Source of the DNA: Henriciella algicola
GTDB lineage: Bacteria > Pseudomonadota > Alphaproteobacteria > Caulobacterales > Hyphomonadaceae
Length of the DNA: 64,000 nucleotides
Direction: 5' to 3'
Assembly: GCF_003576245.1 (NCBI RefSeq)
Contig: NZ_QWGA01000008.1
Coordinates: 486,031 to 550,030, forward strand
Shown here: positions 17,901 through 26,909 of the stretch, piece by piece
How the letters are laid out: each line of letters begins with the position of its first letter
Position numbering within the stretch: the first letter of the stretch is position 1
Notes under the pieces: model-generated
Seen by the model: the letters and a program-made list of their open reading frames with translations, nothing else
The model's database searches: none
Told to the model about the DNA's origin: nothing
Translations under genes and position numbers: made by a program

Positions 17901-19079
17901 ATGACCTATCCCGACCAGAAACTTGCCGAACAAATTGGCGCGCGTGTGGAAGCCTTTGTGCGCGATGTCGTGGCGCCATATGAGCGCGACCCGCGCCTTG
18001 GCGAACATGGCCCATCGGAAGAGCTGGTCGTCGAGATGCGGGCGAAAGCCCGCGAGGCTGGCGTGATGACGCCGCATATCCTGAAAGATGGCAGCCACCT
18101 GTCGCAGCGCGGCACCGCCTCTGTGCTGCAGAAGACGGGCCTGTCGCCGCTTGGCCCTGTGGCGTGCAATACTGGCGCGCCGGATGAGGGGAACATGTTC
18201 CTGCTCGGCAAGGTCGCGACGCCAGAACAGCATGAGCGCTTCCTGAAGCCGCTCGTCTCCGGCGAGGCGCGCTCTGCCTTCTTCATGACCGAGCCAGCCG
18301 AGGATGGCGGCGCTGGGTCTGACCCATCCATGATGAAGACCACCGCAAAACAGGACGGCAATCACTGGGTCATCAATGGCCGCAAGACCTTCATTACGGG
18401 CGCTGAAGGAGCGAAGGTCGGCATCGTCATGGCGAAGTCTGACGAGGGCGCGTGCATGTTCCTTGTCGACCTGCCGAATGACGCGATCCGGATCGAGAGG
18501 GTGCTCGATACGATCGACAGCTCCATGCCGGGCGGCCATTCAGAAGTCATCATCGACAACCTCCGCGTGCCGGCGACCGATATGCTGGGCAATCCGGGCG
18601 AGGGTTTCCGCTATGCGCAGATCCGTCTCGCGCCCGCCCGCCTGTCGCATTGCATGCGCTGGCACGGCGTGGCCACACGAGCCCAGGAAATCGCGACCGA
18701 ATATGCGTGCAAGCGCCAGGCGTTCGGCAAGCTGCTGGTCGACCATGAGGGCGTCGGCTTCATGCTGGCCGAAAACCAGATCGACCTGCAGCAATCCTCG
18801 CTGATGATTGACTGGTGCGCCGATGCGCTGGACCGCGGCGAGAACGGCAATGTCGAAAGCTCAATGGCAAAGGTTGCCGTATCAGAGGCGCTGTTCCGCG
18901 TGGCCGACCGCTGCGTCCAGGTCATGGGCGGTATGGGTGTCAGCCGGGACACGATTGTCGAGCAGCTCTTCCGCGAAGTTCGCGCCTTCCGCATCTATGA
19001 CGGCCCGACCGAAGTGCACAAATGGTCGCTGGCCAAGAAGATCAAGAAGGCTGAATTGGCCAGGACCGGCGCGAAATAA
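17901..19079 (+). CDS. Acyl-CoA dehydrogenase, ACAD10/11-like
   Basis: 392 residues, full-length flavoprotein. It shows FMTEPAEDGGAGSDPSMMKTTA (cut here to its first part, an FAD/substrate segment), INGRKTFITGA, and near the C-terminus QVMGGMGVSRDTIVEQLFREVRA followed by IYDGPTEVHKW. The motif that is YEGT in medium-chain enzymes reads YDGP, as in ACAD10/11-like proteins, so the catalytic base may lie elsewhere. It oxidises acyl-CoA to enoyl-CoA, passing electrons to ETF. The ribosome site AAGGAGA lies just before the ATG. Confidence 0.9.
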   Translation: MTYPDQKLAEQIGARVEAFVRDVVAPYERDPRLGEHGPSEELVVEMRAKAREAGVMTPHILKDGSHLSQRGTASVLQKTGLSPLGPVACNTGAPDEGNMFLLGKVATPEQHERFLKPLVSGEARSAFFMTEPAEDGGAGSDPSMMKTTAKQDGNHWVINGRKTFITGAEGAKVGIVMAKSDEGACMFLVDLPNDAIRIERVLDTIDSSMPGGHSEVIIDNLRVPATDMLGNPGEGFRYAQIRLAPARLSHCMRWHGVATRAQEIATEYACKRQAFGKLLVDHEGVGFMLAENQIDLQQSSLMIDWCADALDRGENGNVESSMAKVAVSEALFRVADRCVQVMGGMGVSRDTIVEQLFREVRAFRIYDGPTEVHKWSLAKKIKKAELARTGAK

Positions 19080-19163
19080 AAGCCGCAAACTTACCCACTA
19101 TAAAACAACGCGTTAGCGCTTTCTCTGACCTGCCTCGAAGGTGGGGCAGAGGAACGCTGTGTT

Positions 19164-19880
19164 GTGGGCGCCCGTTTCCTCAACATGAAACTTTCGAAAA
19201 CGGAGGCCAAAAATCAGAAACTCTTCGCCTCTCAGAGACAGAGAATGGTGCGACGCCAGCTCAAGGCGCGCGGGATACGTGACAAGGCATTGCTGCAAGC
19301 AATGAAGGAGGTTCCGCGCGAGCTTTTCGTGCCCGAGAGCCTCAGGGAATTCTCATATGATGATGGACCGCTGCCAATTGGCGAAGCGCAGACCATCTCG
19401 CAGCCCTATGTGGTCGCGCTAATGATTGAAGCGGCAGGGCTGACGCCGCAGTCGCGCGTACTCGAGATCGGTGCTGGCTCTGGCTATTGCGTTGCGATCA
19501 TGTCGCGCCTTGCCGAGAGCGTTTATGCGGTGGAGCGGAACGCGGCCTTGGCCGGTGAGCTTCCATCGAGACTTGCTGCTCTTGAGTGCAGGAACATCAA
19601 AATTCAGACGGGTGACGGGTCTGCGGGGTGGCCGGAACATGCGCCATATGATGCGATCATCGTGTCAGCAGTCGCGCCCCAGATTGCCGATTGCCTGTCG
19701 CAACAGCTGAAGGTCGGCGGTCGCTTGGTCATTCCTGTTTCCGGCGGTCCTGATGACCAGCGACTGGTGCGCGTCACGCGCAAGGATGAGGGCGATTTTT
19801 CTGAGGAGGAGCTTGGTAGCGTCCAGTTCGTACCCCTGATCGGGGAAGAGGCGTTCCCGCCTTCGGCACAGCCGGGCTGA
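19164..19880 (+). CDS. pcm: Protein-L-isoaspartate O-methyltransferase
   Basis: 238 residues from a GTG, or 231 from the ATG at 19185. The GTG has a GAGGAA ribosome site at good spacing, so I keep it. The SAM-binding motif VLEIGAGSGYCVAIM and the family's PRELFVPE and QTISQPYVVALM segments are clear. It repairs isoaspartyl residues in aged proteins in the cytoplasm. The copy is single in the window and unlinked to surE. Confidence 0.9.
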   Translation: MGARFLNMKLSKTEAKNQKLFASQRQRMVRRQLKARGIRDKALLQAMKEVPRELFVPESLREFSYDDGPLPIGEAQTISQPYVVALMIEAAGLTPQSRVLEIGAGSGYCVAIMSRLAESVYAVERNAALAGELPSRLAALECRNIKIQTGDGSAGWPEHAPYDAIIVSAVAPQIADCLSQQLKVGGRLVIPVSGGPDDQRLVRVTRKDEGDFSEEELGSVQFVPLIGEEAFPPSAQPG

Positions 19881-19970
19881 TTGATCGAAGGGCCCTGCAG
19901 TAAGAGCGGGGTAGATTGTCAGCAGGCTGCAGCGCTATAGCTCGCCCGCAAGCAGCTTGAGCCGTCATTG

Positions 19971-20990
19971 ATGCCCGACACGTCAGCCTATCCCACCAAG
20001 TCGACTTACCGGTTCTCCGTCGCGCCGATGATGGACTGGACGGACCGGCACTGCCGGATGTTTCACCGTGCCTTGTCGAAAGATGCGCTGCTCTGGACCG
20101 AAATGGTGACTGCGGACGCCGTCATCCATGGCGACCGCGAGCGGTTGATCGGTTTCAGTGACGCCGAACACCCTGTCGTGCTGCAGCTTGGCGGGTCTGA
20201 CCCTGCCAAGCTGGCCGAGGCGAGCCGCATTGCCGAAGAGTTTGGCTATGACGAGGTAAACATCAATTGCGGCTGCCCGTCAGACCGTGTCCAATCGGGC
20301 CGGTTCGGCGCCTGCCTGATGCAGGAGCCTGCGACGGTTGCAGCCTGTGTGGCGGCAATGCGTGCGGCAGTCTCGATCCCGGTGACGGTTAAATGCCGGG
20401 TCGCCGTCGATGATGACCCGCCGCGTGAGACGCTGTTCGGTTTTGTCGACCAGGTTGCAGATGCTGGCTGTGAAGTGTTCACCGTTCATGCGCGCAAGGC
20501 TTGGTTGTCTGGCCTCAGCCCGAAGGAAAACCGCGATATCCCGCCGCTCGACTATGGCCTTGTCGCAGACCTCAAGTCAGAGCGGCCTGACCTGACGCTG
20601 ATCCTCAATGGCGGGATCAAGACGATGGCGGACGCAGCCACCCATCTTGAGACCTTTGATGGCGTGATGTTGGGGCGGGCGGCCTATCAGACGCCGGCTT
20701 GCCTGCTGGCGGCGGACAAGCTGATCGATGAAGGCATCGGCGATGACAGCTTCGACATGGATGGCGCGCTCGCAGCTCTTGAACGCTATCGGCCATACAT
20801 GGCGGCGCGGCTGGACGAGGGCGTAAAGCTCTCATCCATGACGCGGCACATGCTGGGGCTTTTTGCTGGCCAGCCGGGCGCGCGTGCCTGGCGCCGGACG
20901 CTTTCTGGGAAGGCCGTCAAGGAAGGCGCCGGCCTCGACGTGCTGGACGAAGCCCTGTCGCATGTTGCCGGCGTGGAGGTTGATGCCTGA
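19971..20990 (+). CDS. dusA: tRNA-dihydrouridine synthase A
   Basis: 339 residues from the ATG at 19971; a TTG one codon upstream is in frame but less likely. The FMN TIM barrel starts with FSVAPMMDWTD and has the catalytic cysteine in NINCGCPSDRVQSG, the DusA form. It reduces uridines in the tRNA D-loop. The TGA stop overlaps the ATG of the next gene (TGATG), so the TauE-like gene is translationally coupled. Confidence 0.95.
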   Translation: MPDTSAYPTKSTYRFSVAPMMDWTDRHCRMFHRALSKDALLWTEMVTADAVIHGDRERLIGFSDAEHPVVLQLGGSDPAKLAEASRIAEEFGYDEVNINCGCPSDRVQSGRFGACLMQEPATVAACVAAMRAAVSIPVTVKCRVAVDDDPPRETLFGFVDQVADAGCEVFTVHARKAWLSGLSPKENRDIPPLDYGLVADLKSERPDLTLILNGGIKTMADAATHLETFDGVMLGRAAYQTPACLLAADKLIDEGIGDDSFDMDGALAALERYRPYMAARLDEGVKLSSMTRHMLGLFAGQPGARAWRRTLSGKAVKEGAGLDVLDEALSHVAGVEVDA

Positions 20991-21814
20991 TGGACGCGTT
21001 TCTCGCCGAGTATGGCGTGCTCACAATTTCGCTCATTGCTGCCGGGATCGTCGCAGGGCTCGCGGCAGGCCTTTTTGGCATTGGCGGCGGCGCGGTCATC
21101 GTGCCGGTTCTATATTTCCTGCTGACGGCGCTCGGCTATGGCGAGACGGCCATGCATGTCGCCGTCGCGACCTCTCTTGCCACGATTATCCTGACCTCGA
21201 TCCGCTCTGTCATGTCGCACAATCAGCGCGGCGCGGTGGACTGGGTTGTGCTGAAGTCCTGGTCGCCGTGGATCGTGATCGGGGCCTGCCTCGGTCAATT
21301 GGTGGCGGGTTTCGTGTCGAAAGAGGCAATGACGCTGACCTTCGGTTCGCTGCTCCTGATCCTCGCGCTGCAGCTTTATTTTGGCCGGCCGACCTGGAAG
21401 CTTGCAGATGACCTCCCTGGCGGTGCGCCACGTGCAGGACTAGGCACCGGGCTTGGTGCACTGTCAGCAATCATGGGCATTGGCGGCGGCACGTTCGGCG
21501 TCAGCCTGATGACGATCTGTGGCCGCCCGATCCATCAGGCCGTCGGCACAGCTGCAGGGTTCGGGGTCGCCATCGGCCTGCCGGGCGCAATCGTGGCGAT
21601 CCTCAACGGGCTCGGCCGCGAGGGCCTGCCGCCATTTTCGCTCGGCCATGTGAACCTGCCAGCCTTCGCGCTGATCTCCGTCTGTACGGTCACGATGGCA
21701 CCGTTTGGCGCGGCGCTTGCCCACAAGCTTGATGCAGGCCTGTTGCGCAAGCTGTTCGGCGTGCTGCTCGTGCTCGTTTCGGCGCGGATGATCTGGAAGA
21801 CTATTGCCGGATGA
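20990..21814 (+). CDS. TauE/SafE family sulfite/anion exporter
   Basis: 274 residues, about eight hydrophobic membrane spans. Both family repeats are seen: GIVAGLAAGLFGIGGGAVIVP near the N-terminus and LGALSAIMGIGGGTFGVSLM in the middle (each cut to its core GIGGG motif). The family exports sulfite or organosulfonates, or imports anions; the substrate is not predictable. It overlaps dusA by one base and converges with the retropepsin-like gene, overlapping its 3' end by 14 bases. Confidence 0.88.
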   Translation: MDAFLAEYGVLTISLIAAGIVAGLAAGLFGIGGGAVIVPVLYFLLTALGYGETAMHVAVATSLATIILTSIRSVMSHNQRGAVDWVVLKSWSPWIVIGACLGQLVAGFVSKEAMTLTFGSLLLILALQLYFGRPTWKLADDLPGGAPRAGLGTGLGALSAIMGIGGGTFGVSLMTICGRPIHQAVGTAAGFGVAIGLPGAIVAILNGLGREGLPPFSLGHVNLPAFALISVCTVTMAPFGAALAHKLDAGLLRKLFGVLLVLVSARMIWKTIAG

Positions 21815-22331
21815 TCAGGCGGTCGCTGCGAAACTCATAGGAATAAAGTTCGCGCAGGAAGCTCATGCCGAGTAGCGATTGCGTAAGCACGTCCTGCATG
21901 ACGACGCCGCGCACATCGCGGATTTCCACTTCGCCGATCCTGATCGAATCGATCATCACATCAGCGCCATAGGTAATGCCGCCAGCGGTGCGGATCTCGA
22001 TGTCATAGGCAAGGTCGCGTGGGCGCAGCCCCATCTTCTGGGCATCCTCCTGCGTCAGCGCGACGGTGCTCGCGCCGGTATCCACCATGAAGTCGACGCT
22101 GGCCTTGCGGTTGACGAGGGTGCGCGCCCAATAATGGCCGTCTGACTTGATGAGCATGACGGCAGTCCGGCGCATTTCGCCGGGGTCCTCAGTGTTGACG
22201 ACATTCACAGTTTCGACGGCCTGGCTCTCAGACGCAGCTTCGGCTTTCTCGATCTTTGGGATGAGGATGAGCACCAGCGCGGCCGCGATTGCGCCAGCGC
22301 TTGCCATCAGACTGAAGAATTTATGGTTCAT
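21801..22331 (-). CDS. Retropepsin-like aspartic protease, membrane anchored (TIGR02281 type)
   Basis: 176 residues from the ATG at 22331; an in-frame upstream start adds 21 residues with no membrane-protein character, so I reject it. One N-terminal transmembrane helix is followed by a periplasmic domain with the single aspartic protease motif VDTGAST, as in dimeric retropepsins. This family (clan AA) is common in Alphaproteobacteria and its substrates are unknown. The gene follows the DUF1289 gene after 19 bases, so the two are probably co-transcribed. Confidence 0.85.
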   Translation of the reverse strand: MNHKFFSLMASAGAIAAALVLILIPKIEKAEAASESQAVETVNVVNTEDPGEMRRTAVMLIKSDGHYWARTLVNRKASVDFMVDTGASTVALTQEDAQKMGLRPRDLAYDIEIRTAGGITYGADVMIDSIRIGEVEIRDVRGVVMQDVLTQSLLGMSFLRELYSYEFRSDRLIIRQ

Positions 22332-22350
22332 TCGCCCTTGCGTCCTCGTC

Positions 22351-22557
22351 TCAGCCGAGTTTTCCGAGCGAATTGAGGCGCTCCATCCGCTCATCGAGCT
22401 CGTCCATCACCTGCTCGCGTTGATCGGGTGTGAAGCTCGACCAGCCACCGATTTCACGCAAGGTCCGTCCGCAGCCAAGGCAAAGTCCGGTCTGTCCGTC
22501 TACGGCGCAAACCTTCTTGCAGGGCGAGACAATCGGGGTGGGGCGGGGTGTGGTCAT
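22351..22557 (-). CDS. DUF1289 small cysteine protein
   Basis: 68 residues. It matches the DUF1289 pattern: SPCKKVC, then GLCLGCGRTLREI and a W-x-x-F/Y-T segment, with four cysteines that could bind zinc or an iron-sulfur cluster. Function unknown; such genes are often next to redox or metal genes. It precedes the retropepsin-like gene on the same strand and is divergent from cobT. Confidence 0.88.
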   Translation of the reverse strand: MTTPRPTPIVSPCKKVCAVDGQTGLCLGCGRTLREIGGWSSFTPDQREQVMDELDERMERLNSLGKLG

Positions 22558-22669
22558 CAGGGCCTGTTCTTCAGCAGCAAAAGGACTATGTCAAAAATTC
22601 ACGAAAGTTTCGTTGACTTCGACGGCTGGATCATGCGGTTTCCCGTTAAATCCAGTGAGAGGGAATCGT

Positions 22670-23683
22670 GTGAGCAAGGCGCTTGAATCTTCTACACCTT
22701 TCAGTGACGTCCGCGAGCTCGCCATGCGCGATATCGCTCCGGATGCGTCCTGCAGTGAACAGGTGCACAATGCGCTGCTCGGCATGGGGCGTCAGGGCGA
22801 CTTCGGCAAGCTTGGCAAGGCGGCTGAATGGCTGGCCGGCTGGCAGCGGCGCTACCCGCCGCGCATCGAAAACGCGACACTGGCAGTCTTTGCTGGTTCT
22901 CACGGCGTAACCGCGATTGACGGCGCTGTATCACTGTCGTCGGATGAGAACACAAAGACGCGGGTGGAGGACCTGCGCGCGGGCAGGGCGCCGCTGTCGG
23001 CTATCGCCGCCGCCAATCAGGCGAATATCCGCATCTTCGAACTCGCAATCGAGCAACCCACCGCGAACTTTACTGACGGTGCCGCCATGAGTGAGCGTGA
23101 ATGCGCCGCGACGATCGCCTATGGCTTTGAAGCCCTCGAGGGTAAACCAGATCTTCTGGCCCTTGGTGTGGTCGGCGCTGGTATCGGAACGGCAGCCGCA
23201 GCTGTGGCCTGCGGCCTGTATGGTGGCACGCCTGAATACTGGGTGAGGCCCGGACCGTCGACGCCAAAGGAAATCAGCGCGGCCCGCATAGAGACGGTCA
23301 ATGCCGGCCTTGCGCGCCATCGCGGCCATCTGGACGATCCGCTCGAGGCGCTGCGCTGTCTTGGCGGACGTGAACTTGCCGCCTGTGTCGGTGCGATTCT
23401 GGCGGCGCGCATCCAGTCTGTGCCAGTCGTGCTCGACGGATTCGCGACAACGATCGCTGCCGGTATCGTGCATGCGATGAACCCGAGCGCTGTTGAGCAC
23501 GTGCTGGCGGGCCATGTCACGCGCCGCCCGGCCCATCAGGCCGCGCTGGACCGTCTCGATATGACACCGCTCCTGCCGATGGAATTCAATACAGGCGGCG
23601 GCATGGGATCGGTCGCTGCGATCGGCCTACTGCGGACAGCTTGCGCCCCATTTCTTGGAAAACCGGACCAGCCGGGCAGCTAA
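22670..23683 (+). CDS. cobT: CobT-like nicotinate-nucleotide:dimethylbenzimidazole phosphoribosyltransferase
   Basis: 337 residues from the GTG at 22670, which has a strong GAGAGGGA ribosome site; the longer frame runs over the DUF1289 gene and is not used. Family features include FAGSHGVTA, GVVGAGIGTAAAAVACGL and a GGRELAACVGAILAA segment, matching CobT. The enzyme makes alpha-ribazole phosphate for cobalamin assembly. The C-terminal LGEGxGA motif, which carries the general base Glu in characterised CobT, reads FNTGGGMG here, so that glutamate is absent or displaced. No other cobalamin gene lies in the window. Confidence 0.8.
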   Translation: MSKALESSTPFSDVRELAMRDIAPDASCSEQVHNALLGMGRQGDFGKLGKAAEWLAGWQRRYPPRIENATLAVFAGSHGVTAIDGAVSLSSDENTKTRVEDLRAGRAPLSAIAAANQANIRIFELAIEQPTANFTDGAAMSERECAATIAYGFEALEGKPDLLALGVVGAGIGTAAAAVACGLYGGTPEYWVRPGPSTPKEISAARIETVNAGLARHRGHLDDPLEALRCLGGRELAACVGAILAARIQSVPVVLDGFATTIAAGIVHAMNPSAVEHVLAGHVTRRPAHQAALDRLDMTPLLPMEFNTGGGMGSVAAIGLLRTACAPFLGKPDQPGS

Positions 23684-23798
23684 TCGCTGCGTTTTAGGTG
23701 CGACATGATTTACGTTGACGTTCGCGTCACCTTGCTTTCGTGGAAGGCGAGAGGCAGAAGACCTGCGTAAGACCAAAAAACACTAGAGGAGCGCGCAC

Positions 23799-24995
23799 AT
23801 GAATCTGGAATTCACGCCCGAAGAAGTGGCCTTCCGCAAGGAAGTCCGCGAATTCATCGAGAACAATTATCCTGAGCATCTTCGCGGCGTTGGCGCGCGC
23901 GAGGACCTCAGCAAGGAAGACATGCTGGCCTGGCACCAGATCCTTGGCAAAAAAGGCTGGTCGGTTCCTGCCTGGCCAGAAAAGTACGGTGGCACCGGCT
24001 GGACCCCGACCCAGAAATACATCTGGTCGGAAGAGAACGCCCGCATGGACACGATCATGCCGCTGCCTTTCGGCGTCTCCATGGTCGGCCCGGTGATCTA
24101 CACTTTCGGCTCTGAGGAGATCAAAGCCAAGCACCTGCCGGGTATCCGCGACGGCTCTGTCTGGTGGTGTCAGGGCTATTCCGAGCCGGGCGCAGGTTCT
24201 GACCTTGCCTCGCTCAAGACGACGGCTGTCCGCGACGGCGACCACTATGTGATCAACGGTCAGAAAACCTGGACCACGCTGGCCCAGCACGCTGACTGGG
24301 GCTTCTTCCTCTGCCGCACGGACCCGAACGCGTCCAAGCCGCAGGAGGGCATTTCCTTTATTCTGGCTGACATGCGCACCCCGGGCATCGAAGTGAAGCC
24401 GATCAAGACGATCGATGGCGGCCATGAGGTCAACGAGACCTGGCTGACCGACGTTCGTGTCCCGGTCGAGAACCTTGTCGGCAAGGAAAACGAAGGCTGG
24501 ACCTACGCCAAGTTCCTGCTCGCTCACGAGCGTTCGGGCATCGCTGGCGTCGCCCGCTCCAAGCGCGGTGTCGAAAAGCTTCGCCAGATCGCCTCGACCG
24601 AGCTTCTCGAAGGCAAGCCGCTGATCAACGACGATGATTTCCTGCGCAAGATCTCGCAGCTGGAGATCGACCTGACGGCTCTGGAATTCACTGAGCTGCG
24701 TACGCTGGCCGGTGAAGCACAGGGCAAGGGCCCTGGTCCGGAAAGCTCCATCCTCAAGGTGAAGGGCACCGAGATCCAGCAGCGCCTGACCGAGCTCACG
24801 CTTGAAGCTGTCGGCCATTACGGCCACCCATATTTCCGCGGTTTCCCGGAAGACGGCTCCAACGAGTTCCCGATTGGCCCGGACTATGCCCACCAGGCAG
24901 CACCGAGCTATTTCAACATGCGCAAGACGTCGATCTATGGCGGCTCGAACGAGATCCAGCGCAACATCATCACTAAGATGATCCTGGGGCTCTAG
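23799..24995 (+). CDS. Acyl-CoA dehydrogenase (large-type subunit)
   Basis: 398 residues. Features: WPEKYGGTGW, CQGYSEPGAGSDLASL and the C-terminal SIYGGSNEIQRNIITKMILGL cut to YGGSNEIQ. Gly replaces the Glu of the YEGT motif, as in acyl-CoA dehydrogenases that work as hetero-oligomers with a second subunit. The second acyl-CoA dehydrogenase gene at 25676 is the probable partner, with one secreted-protein gene between them. Role: alpha,beta-dehydrogenation of an acyl-CoA, perhaps a branched or steroid side-chain substrate. Confidence 0.88.
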   Translation: MNLEFTPEEVAFRKEVREFIENNYPEHLRGVGAREDLSKEDMLAWHQILGKKGWSVPAWPEKYGGTGWTPTQKYIWSEENARMDTIMPLPFGVSMVGPVIYTFGSEEIKAKHLPGIRDGSVWWCQGYSEPGAGSDLASLKTTAVRDGDHYVINGQKTWTTLAQHADWGFFLCRTDPNASKPQEGISFILADMRTPGIEVKPIKTIDGGHEVNETWLTDVRVPVENLVGKENEGWTYAKFLLAHERSGIAGVARSKRGVEKLRQIASTELLEGKPLINDDDFLRKISQLEIDLTALEFTELRTLAGEAQGKGPGPESSILKVKGTEIQQRLTELTLEAVGHYGHPYFRGFPEDGSNEFPIGPDYAHQAAPSYFNMRKTSIYGGSNEIQRNIITKMILGL

Positions 24996-24997
24996 TC

Positions 24998-25642
24998 ATG
25001 ACGGCCCGGGCAGCAATCGCTTCACTCTGTATCGCAATTGCTGCCCCGGCTCTTCCCGCTGCAGGTCAGGGCGTTCCTGACGTTGAGGCAGGCGTATCCC
25101 TTTTCTGGGTCAGCCATTATGACGGCTACGATTCAAGCTATCGGGAACGCATTGTGGCAGCTGACGACGACTGGGCGATCTATCAGCTTTTTGTGGACGA
25201 CGAATTGTCTGAGGGCGATGACGTCGGTCCAGATGACTTCTATGCACTTTTCTCCGGCATCGACTATCGCGACTGCGCCGAGGACGAAATGCCGGACGAA
25301 GCTGAACGTGGTCGACTGGCGGCGTTGTTCCCGCTGACAGAGGGCAGCGTCATGGAAGATACGACTTTCACTGGCGGCCCGGTCATACGGGTTGGTGCCC
25401 AAGAGGACTTTTTCCTGATGGGAGAGACTGTAAGCGCCAACAAGGTCGTCTTCGATTATCCGGACGACCAGGAAGAGTATGTGGATGAGGCTGTCTACGT
25501 CCTTTCGGACAAGCCCTACACTGTTGCGATGGACTGGGATGAAGGCGGCAAGGACCGCGTTATGCTCATCGCGCAATCAGACGAAACACAAGAGGCGCCG
25601 TCGCCCGACATGCTCGGGAATTGCGCGGCACTACTGAACTAG
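24998..25642 (+). CDS. Secreted acidic protein of unknown function
   Basis: 214 residues with a signal peptide (cleavage probably after the AAG near residue 23). The mature part is rich in Asp and Glu, with two cysteines, one in DYRDCAEDE and one near the C-terminus, that could pair. I do not recognise a family. It begins two bases after the acyl-CoA dehydrogenase stop and ends 33 bases before the second acyl-CoA dehydrogenase, so it is in the middle of that operon. Its export to the periplasm is odd beside cytosolic flavoenzymes. Confidence 0.7.
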   Translation: MTARAAIASLCIAIAAPALPAAGQGVPDVEAGVSLFWVSHYDGYDSSYRERIVAADDDWAIYQLFVDDELSEGDDVGPDDFYALFSGIDYRDCAEDEMPDEAERGRLAALFPLTEGSVMEDTTFTGGPVIRVGAQEDFFLMGETVSANKVVFDYPDDQEEYVDEAVYVLSDKPYTVAMDWDEGGKDRVMLIAQSDETQEAPSPDMLGNCAALLN

Positions 25643-25675
25643 ACAAAACCTAAGAAATTCCCGGAGGAGACCGTA

Positions 25676-26833
25676 ATGGATTTCAATTTCTCAGAAGAAC
25701 AGACGATGATCCGCGACAGCCTCGCAAGGCTGCTGCGCGACCAGTACGATTTCGACACGCGCCGCAAGGTTGTCGGCAGCGAAAGCGGCTGGCGCCCTGA
25801 AATGTGGCAGCAGTTTGCAGAGCTCGGCCTGCTCGCAGCGCCATTCTCTGAGGAAGATGGCGGCCTTGGCGGCGGTTCGATCGACTCCATGGTTATCATG
25901 GAAGAGTTCGGCAAGGCGCTCGTCGTCGAGCCTTACATCCCGACCATTGTCTGCGCAGGCGGCTTCCTGAAGCATGCCGGCACGCCAGAGCAGAAGTCCG
26001 AACACCTCGAAGCCATCATCGGCGGCGAGCGCGTCTTCGCTTTCGCCTATGCAGAGCCGCGCGGCCGCTACGACCTCAATGATCTTGAGACCACCGCCAA
26101 GAAGGACGGCGATGCCTACACGCTGAACGGCCACAAGGCTGTTGTCGTTGGCGCGCCATGGGCAAGCCACCTCATCGTAACGGCACGCACCTCCGGCGAC
26201 CGCCGCGACAAGGACGGTATCTCTGTCTTCATCGTGGAAAAGGATGCCAAGGGCGTCACCACCCGCGACTACCCAACGGTCGATGGCCGCCGTGCTTCGG
26301 AAGTCTATTTCGAGAACGTGTCTGTCCCGGCTGGCAATCTGATCGGCGAAGAAGGCAAGGCCCTGCCGCTGATCGAACGTATCGTCGATGAAGCAACGGT
26401 CGCAGTCTGCGCCGAAGCCATGGGCGCCATGGGCGTCGCGCACAAGCAGACGGTCGAATACTCCAAGCAGCGCAAGCAGTTCGGCATCGCGATCGGCAAG
26501 TTCCAGGTGCTCCAGCACCGCATGGTCGACATGTTCATGGAGCATGAGCAGTCGATTTCCATGACCTATATGGCGACGCTGAAGCTCGACGAAGACGAAG
26601 TGACCCGCAAGAAGGCCGTCTCCGCAGCCAAGGTCCGCATCGGCCAGGGCGGCCGTTTTGTCGGCCAGGAAGCCATCCAGATCCATGGCGGCATGGGCAT
26701 GACGGATGAGCTGGCCGTCGGCCACTATTTCAAGCGCCTCACCATGATCGACAGCGAGTTTGGCAATGTGGACTTCCACATGCGTCGCTACTCGAACCTC
26801 AGCGGTGAGGAGCAGGCGATGGCCGCCGAATAG
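25676..26833 (+). CDS. Acyl-CoA dehydrogenase (small-type subunit)
   Basis: 385 residues. It starts MDFNFSEEQTMIRDSLARLL and carries FAYAEPRGRYDL, LNGHKAVVVGA and QIHGGMGMTDELAVGHYFKRL (each an FAD- or substrate-site block). The C-terminal YEGT-like motif is missing, as in pimeloyl-CoA dehydrogenase small-subunit-like proteins. I infer that it pairs with the 23799 product as a heteromeric enzyme. A good GGAGGAGA ribosome site lies before the ATG. A strong terminator follows. Confidence 0.88.
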   Translation: MDFNFSEEQTMIRDSLARLLRDQYDFDTRRKVVGSESGWRPEMWQQFAELGLLAAPFSEEDGGLGGGSIDSMVIMEEFGKALVVEPYIPTIVCAGGFLKHAGTPEQKSEHLEAIIGGERVFAFAYAEPRGRYDLNDLETTAKKDGDAYTLNGHKAVVVGAPWASHLIVTARTSGDRRDKDGISVFIVEKDAKGVTTRDYPTVDGRRASEVYFENVSVPAGNLIGEEGKALPLIERIVDEATVAVCAEAMGAMGVAHKQTVEYSKQRKQFGIAIGKFQVLQHRMVDMFMEHEQSISMTYMATLKLDEDEVTRKKAVSAAKVRIGQGGRFVGQEAIQIHGGMGMTDELAVGHYFKRLTMIDSEFGNVDFHMRRYSNLSGEEQAMAAE

Positions 26834-26860
26834 GCGCCTGTCGACACGCTTGACGAAAAG

Positions 26861-26897
26861 ACCCGGCCTGCAACACTGCAGGCCGGGTTTTTCTTTT
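26861..26897 (+). terminator. Intrinsic terminator after acyl-CoA dehydrogenase operon
   Basis: ACCCGGCCTGCA pairs perfectly with TGCAGGCCGGGT around the loop ACAC, followed by TTTCTTTT. It ends the 23799-26833 unit, 28 bases past the stop. Confidence 0.93.
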
Positions 26898-26909
26898 GGG
26901 GACGTGAAG

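Noticed and set aside
23727..24893. 388-codon minus-strand ORF
   Set aside because: Antisense to an acyl-CoA dehydrogenase with clear family motifs.
25691..26779. 362-codon minus-strand ORF
   Set aside because: Antisense to the second acyl-CoA dehydrogenase; no recognisable domain.
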